Positions 57,576 through 64,000 of a stretch of DNA of 64,000 nucleotides are shown here, piece after piece (position 1 is the first letter of the stretch; each line of letters opens with the position of its first letter). The notes below the pieces were generated by a model that saw only the letters and a list, made by a program, of their open reading frames with translations, was not told the DNA's origin and searched no databases. Origin of the DNA: Sordaria brevicollis (taxonomy: Eukaryota; Ascomycota; Sordariomycetes; Sordariales; Sordariaceae). Both the position numbers and the translations under genes were made by a program. The stretch spans positions 868,001 to 932,000 of the forward strand of contig JAUTDP010000009.1 in assembly GCA_033439795.1 (NCBI GenBank). Reading direction: 5' to 3'.

Positions 57576-60500
57576 GGGCACAGCACAGTTGGCACAGATG
57601 CTGGGTCTTAACGAATCGATAAGGTTTTACGAAGAGGAAAAAGGAGGAAGGGAAGCGCCCTCTAGGCGGTATTAATTAACTATCCTTTTAAAGACTAGGG
57701 CACGGGCCACTCTACTTACCGTAGCGGCAAGGACCGCGACTAGCGGCCCGATTAGTAATATTAATTAAACTTAACTACGGGTATTAGCTTTATAATATTA
57801 ACCTCCCCCTTCTCCCCCAATTAAAAATACTATATATAAATAAATATATAATTATATAGACCCTAAATATTAAATAATAAATTATTACCGCGCGCACCTC
57901 CAATATATACCCCGCGCTTCTCCTTCTCTCTTTTTCCCTCTCTTTTTTCTTCTTTTAACCTATTAAATAATTAAAATTATAAATATTAAATAATATATAC
58001 TCCTATTAACGCGTACTAAACATATCCCTATTACTTCTATTATTTTTAATATTATTATTATTATTATCCCTCCTATTAATTTTTTTACGGGCGTATTAAT
58101 TAATTATTAATTAATCGCCGTTAAAATAAATACCCCTACTATTATTACCCAATTCGAATTCTTCCGCAAATTCCTAACCTTATAAAAAATTATTAATTCG
58201 CCTACCCCGCCGCCTACTCCTACTCTTATCTCCCGCCGTAATAAAGGCATTATTAAAATCGCTATTCTTAAATCTATTATTCCGCTAAAACCCTATTAAA
58301 TTTAGTTTAATATTACCACCGCCGGTATAATTAATAAATCTACTCCCAATAATATTCGTAAATACGTCCTATTTAGGGCCGAACCCCAAAATTCTTAATA
58401 TAAAGGCTATTTAATTAATAAATATAATTATATTATACTTAATAAAGGCTCTTTTATTTCTACGTATTTATTTTATTAATACGTTTATAAAAATTACGAA
58501 CCTATTCTTATTTAAATTTAATCCGCCTTTAAAATTTAATATACTAAGGGGTATATATTTATAAATTCCTACAATAATTACTTCGTTACATTTAAAATTT
58601 TATCGGAATTTCAAATCCTAAAGAAATAAAGCTTTATTCCTACGTAAATTTCCTTTCTTTCGCCCAACGGGTCCTCTAATTATTAATATACTTTAATGGT
58701 TCTATTAATTAAATTACCGTTAAAGCGCCTCCCGTAGAGCTTTTTTCCTTTATTAAGATTACCGACGGTTTAACTAATATTACGGAGATTTAAACTCTTA
58801 AAAAGCGAATCCGTAAATTCGAAAATCTTAAAGAATAATTATTTAATTTAATAATTAATATAGAAAAAATAAAATAAATAAATAATTAACGCGTAAATTT
58901 TAACCATTTAATCGAAGATTATAATATTTATACCGCCGCCGAAATTATTACCGCTAATATTATTACCGCCGATACTATTATTATTATTATTACTACTATT
59001 ATTAAAGAAACTATTACTACTTAACCCCCGTCAATAAAGAAGAGAAAAAAGGGAAAGGAGGTTGAAAAAAATAATAAAAAGTAATATAATAAATTTAAAT
59101 AATAAAAAGCATAACGTTTCCCTTTAAATATCCGCCCCGAATATAATATCCGCCTTCTATTTTCTTCTTTTTTTATTATTATTAAGCCTTCGCGCCCAAA
59201 AAATTACCGTCCTACGCTTCCTATTTTCCGCCGCCGCGCCCGTAAGCCCCTAAACGTTTATAATTTCGCTAATACTTATATATTTAATTATAAAGAAGAG
59301 GAGGAGATTATTATCGAAGAATTTATATTAGAAATAATAGAGGATAATTTAATAAAAAATATTTAAATTAAATTAATTATTAATTTCGCTAAAGCCCCGC
59401 TTTAATTAATTTATTATTTATTCTAATCCGTATTTAAAAATCCCTTACTCCATTCGTAATATATTTTACCTTATTTATAGCCTTTTATAAAAATTTTTTA
59501 ATATATTAATTAATTAAACCGTTATTATTTATAATTAAATTATATTAAATTTTAAATTCGTTTAAAGCGATAATATTTTTAAAATTCTCTAACGGTTTTT
59601 ATATTAGGTTCTAATATCCTTTTTATTTAATTAAAACCTTTTTTACTAAACTTCTTTTCCTCTTAACGGTATTAATATAAAAAATCTCTTTTATTTAATA
59701 TTCTAATTCTCTTTCAATTTTAATAACCGAAAGCTATTCGTCGGTAAACTTCTATTTAAAGAAAAGGTTATTAATAACCCTACGTAAAAAATCGATATAG
59801 AAAATATTATAAATAGCGCGGAGAAATTTAAATAATTCGATTATATAGGGAAATAATACTTTTGAAATAATATATTTCGTATAAAATTAATTAAACTTCT
59901 TTTTTAAGCGGTCGGTAATATAATTCTTAAAATTAAATTAAACTTTATCCTTAATTACGAAATATTCCGCAAATTATTAATTATAATTAGCGAATTTCTT
60001 TTACTCTTAAATAATAACCGTTATAATAATTTAATATAAATTTATAATTTATTATAACTTTTTAACGAATTTTTAAACCCGTTTTTTAGAAAATAAAAGT
60101 AGAAGTTAATAATTAAAAGGGTTTTCGATTATAGAAACCGGAAATTCGGGGTCGAATTTATAAGTAGCGAAGAACGGGGATATATTTATCGAAATATTAA
60201 TCCGGTTATTAATAATTAATTACACTATAGGGTACTATTTACTCTAATTATTTTAAATATAATTAACGATTATACGTAAATAAGTATAAATTTTTTAATT
60301 TATATATTCTAAACTTCTATTAATTTAAAGGTAATAAATAATATTAAATAAACGCTTAATATTTAGGAATTCGTATAATTTAGCCTAAAAACGGTTAATT
60401 TAATTAGAGCTACGATCGTTAATAATAAATTTTAGGAAACCGTAATAACGAATAAAATATTAAAAGAAACGTTTAGTATAGAATTTAATTTTTATAGAGG

Positions 60501-60900
60501 GTATAGGTTTAAAGAATATAATTTTATTAAATTTATCCTTTATAACCTAAAAATAAATATTACCGTTAAATTCTAGAAAATCGGTAATAAAATCCATTTA
60601 TATATTTCTATTAAATTATTCTAGGATTAATAATAAACGTAAAAGGCTTTTCTTCTATTCCTTTTAAACTTTTATAAAACTATAAATATAATAATTACGG
60701 AAGAATTACCGGACGTAAAAACTAAGGAGAAGTTAATAAAAATACCGAAAAAATATTATAATAATACTTTTTTTATTAAAATATCCTAATATATATAAAT
60801 TGTAAATAATTTAAATTAAAATAATACGAAAGACGTTAAAATATTAATTAATATTAAATAATATAATTAATTCGGATTTAGTATATACGGAGGCTTTTAA
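57576..60900. mobile_element. Unresolved repeat-derived region, partly RIP-mutated
   Basis: A GC-rich patch at 57,576-57,760 (GGCACAGCACAGTTGGCACA onward) keeps CpA and TpG and follows abruptly after copia sequence. It may be the end of another inserted element. From about 58,020 to 60,750 a plus-strand coding-like composition appears: TPPPTPTLISRRNKG near 58,200, a Lys/Glu-rich stretch near 59,040-59,110, an Arg/Pro-rich stretch (PIFRRRARKPLNVYN) near 59,220, and YRNRKFGVEFISS-like sequence near 60,130. None matches a domain I can name. RIP is strong after 58,300. Both ends and type are open. Confidence 0.4.
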
Positions 60901-63300
60901 TACCTAAAGACGGTTTTAATAACGAAAATAGCCGAAGGAGTTAATAAAATAATCCGCGATTTAAATTTTAAATTTTAAAAACGGGTCGAAGTAACGGTTA
61001 TTATAAAAAATAACTTCTTTTATTTATTAATATAAGGAATTATAGGATTCCGTCTATAATTAAAATTGTTATAAATCTAAATTTTCAAATATATTTATAC
61101 CCTCCCTCCTTAAGCGGACTATTTAGGCCGCCGAAATACGGAGCGGAATATAATTTTTAAGAACGGAATCCGGTATTATTTAAATATCCTATATTTTATA
61201 ATCCTAATCCGTAAATATATTTTAATTTCTTAAAAAAAGGGCGTTAAAGATTATTTTATCTTTATTAAACCTATATTCGATTTAAAAATTAAATTAAGAG
61301 AAATATTCCATTTATTACGCTTACTATTTTAAAAATCTCTTTAATTTTATAAAATATTCGAAATTCTAATAATTTATTAAAATAATAAATAATTTATAAT
61401 TCCGCAATTCCGCCGACTATTATTTTAAATAATTAATAATAGTAAATATTTTTTTATTATAAATAAGGTAATTCTATTTAGTAAAATTAAACTTCCGGGA
61501 ATAAAAGTTTATAATTTTACGGATTATATTTTTACTATTTTCGTTTACCTCTTAAGAAATAATTCCGCCTAAAGTAAATTTACTATAATTTATTTCTAAA
61601 AATATTCTCTTATCCGGGTTAAATTCTATTAGGATCGGAATTCTTATAAATAATATTTTTAAAAATTAAAAAGCGTTCTTATACTCTTTAATTTATTTAA
61701 AAGCAACCCCTTTATTAATTAATTTTAATAAAGGGGTAATTATTTTTGAAAATTAAAGAATAAATATATAATAATAATTAATAAACCCTAAAAAGCTCTA
61801 TATACCCTTTTAAAAAATAGGGGGAAGCCAATTTAAAATCGCTTTAACCTTTTTAAGGTTAACCTATACGCTAATACTAATATAAATAATAAAACCCAAA
61901 TACTTAACCTTCTTCATATTAAATTCGCATTTATTTAAATCTAAATAAAAACCGGCTTCTAATAATTTAATAAAGATTAAATATACTTTTTATTCGTAAT
62001 TTTTTAAAGAATTAGAAGAATAAATAAATATATCATTTATATAAGCGGTATAAAACGTATTTAAATAATCGTAAAAAATATAATTAATATATTATTAAAA
62101 CGTAATTAGCGCGCTATTTAACCCAAATAATATAATTAATTATTCGAATAACTTATACCACGTTTAAAATACTATCTTCCCCTCCTTTCTTTTTATTATA
62201 CGAATTTTATAGAAGGCTTATATAATATTTATTTTAATATATTACTTTATTCCTTTTAAAGTACGGAATATATTTTTAATTAACGGTAATAAATAACGGT
62301 CTACTTTCGTAATAGTATTAAATACGTAGTAATTATAATAAAAGCGGAATCTACCTCCGGATTTACGTATAAATAAAATTAAAACCCCTACTTCTAAATT
62401 ATTAATTCGGATAAACCCCTTATTTAATAAATCCTTTAACGTTTTTTTAAAAATTAAAAACTCTTCCCTTATTATATTATAAAGCGGTTTAAATAAAATA
62501 GGGAGTTCTTTACCGTTTTTATCCTTTTTAATTACAATTTTATAATTTACGCTAGGATAATAAAAATTCAATTTATTAATATTCTCCTTTATTTAAAATA
62601 ATATTAAATTATAATATTTCGTAGGGATTTTCGCTTTTAATTTTATTTTTATATATATTTTTTTAGCTTTAACGCCTTTTTAACGTCCTTTAAACTAATT
62701 ACGAAAATAACTTTTTCAATTATTCGATTACCGAACTCCTTTTTCAACCTACGTACGTAGCTTATAAAAATAATAATTAAAATATATATAATAGATTTTA
62801 GATCGGCGATAAATAGTATATTAAATACTTATTCTCTATTAATATAAAGAACCTAATAATTAATAACGCCTATAAATAAACGCTTCTCGTAAAAGACGGA
62901 ATATATTCGTATAATTTTAAATTAAAATTTATTTAATATAATAAGGAATTCGAATAATAGGATAATATAAATATAAATAGGATAAATATAATTATTTACT
63001 TCGGTTAAAAATCGGATTATATTTTAAATAGAAATTCCTTCTATAATAATAAATATTCTTTTTATAATATGAAATAAAATAAGGATAATTAGGATTTAAA
63101 ACTCTTTAACGACTTTCTTACTAATTATAGTATAATATTAATAACTTTTATCGACGAAAATATAAAATAAATTATAATTATTAATAATAAATAGAATTAA
63201 AGTAAGTTCTATTTCTATTTCTAATTTAAAATCCTCTATTTTATTTAATATTTCTATTTCCGGCTCCGAAGCCCGATTTTATACCGGAATTAAATTTTTA
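60901..63300 (-). pseudogene. Second Ty3/gypsy pol remnant (minus strand)
   Basis: A minus-strand frame is open at 62,242-62,571 and reads like the N-terminal RT block of fungal Ty3: EFLIFKKTLKDLLNKGFIRI, VLILFIRKSGGRFRFYYNYY, and DRYLLPLIKNIF. Toward lower coordinates follow a palm motif AYINDIFIYS near 62,035 (former YIDDILIYS), the RT-RNase H link AFQGFINYYYIFI near 61,790, and RNase H with LEINYSKFTLGGI near 61,580 and FYSRKFNF near 61,510. Catalytic Asp residues read Asn after RIP. Protease and gag would lie beyond about 62,700 and out of the window. Integrase was not securely found to the left. Confidence 0.8.
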
Positions 63301-64000
63301 TTTATTATTTAAGGGCGGAATTATAAGCCTTATTATTATTATCGTTTTTTAAGAGTAAAGGAACTTCGGTAATAATAATTTAAATATATATTTTATTAAA
63401 GGAAGGGGGAACGGTTAGCCGGTATGGATAGGTTAAAATGTAATATCCGGAAGCGCTATAGTGTATATATAAATTATTATTTCGATAACGTTAATGCTCC
63501 TTATTTAATACCTATTTAACGCGTTTAATAGAAGCGGAGGTAAAAGCGCTTATATTAAAGCTATTTCGGCTTCGTCCGCTTTAATTACGAATTATATATA
63601 TAATGCCTATAATAATATTTTTATTTATATCGATTAAACGTTAAATAGAGGTTATAGGAATAGGATAGGGTATAATACGTAAAGTATAAAGAACGGTAAA
63701 ATAGTTAGTAAAAGTAGCGCCGGGGATATAAAGTTTATTATTTTTAATTTTATTTTTTTAATTATATTAATATTAATAGTAATTTTCTTTAAACTTTATT
63801 ATTTATTTGTATTTAAATATATAATATTAAAATTATTTAAAATATTCGTAATAATCGTTAGAGAAGGTAATTATAAATATTTTATTATATTATTTTTTAT
63901 TAAGAGTATAGCGGAAATAGCCTAATTTAGCGAGGCTTTCTTATAAATAACCGCCTATTTTAAATATTTTATTATTAAAATTGGTTAAAAAGGTAGTGAA
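63301..64000. other. RIP-mutated repeat DNA at the window edge
   Basis: AT-rich with CpA and TpG nearly absent, and no frame or motif that I can assign. It probably belongs to the 5' part of the minus-strand Ty3 element or to its neighbour. Confidence 0.5.

Overview
The window is nuclear DNA of a filamentous ascomycete, most likely a Neurospora-like Sordariomycete. Protein genes are broken by short introns (about 45-130 bp, GTRNGY donors, CTAAC/CTGAC-type branch sites, YAG acceptors) and encode standard fungal housekeeping proteins. About 29 kb is AT-rich wreckage of retrotransposons with almost no CpA or TpG, which is the signature of repeat-induced point mutation (RIP).

Layout: (1) 1-19.5 kb, gene-rich: 3' end of a methyltransferase gene, an intron-containing tRNA-Asp, an SHB17-type histidine phosphatase, two adjacent paralogues of a cysteine-rich fungal family (DUF3716-like), a small membrane/coiled-coil protein, the proteasomal deubiquitinase UBP6, the Arp2/3 subunit ARPC4 and a large RRM protein. 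(2) 19.5-27.25 kb, a complete RIP-killed Ty1/copia element with TG...CA LTRs, a 5-bp target duplication (TTAGG) and a 2.1-kb non-copia insert between integrase and reverse transcriptase. (3) 27.26-41.78 kb, a gene island: RIM2-type mitochondrial carrier, SNX3/GRD19, PRP21/SF3A1 and a PMT1-type O-mannosyltransferase with a long coiled-coil tail ending in KDEL. (4) 41.78-64 kb, nested dead retroelements: a minus-strand copia copy is split exactly at its YVDD-coding site by a 13.5-kb Ty3/gypsy element (two 623-bp LTRs, 4-bp duplication ATAT); then an unresolved element and a second, minus-strand Ty3 pol.

The host genes do not form one pathway. They cover proteasome function (UBP6), actin branching (ARPC4), splicing (PRP21), endosomal sorting (SNX3), ER glycosylation (PMT1) and mitochondrial nucleotide import (RIM2). 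The AT-rich blocks would be expected to be H3K9-methylated, DNA-methylated heterochromatin flanking a 14.5-kb euchromatic island. That is an inference from Neurospora biology.

The most informative structures are: outward decay of RIP across both pairs of LTRs; about 4.5 kb of extra sequence, including an antisense reading frame, between integrase and 3' LTR of the 13.5-kb element; the KDEL-ended tail of the mannosyltransferase; a 143-bp fold-back element with a TA duplication; and the 3-bp and 9-bp exons of ARPC4. All reading was by eye; frames in RIP-degraded DNA were followed by treating TAA/TAG/TGA as probable former Gln or Trp codons.
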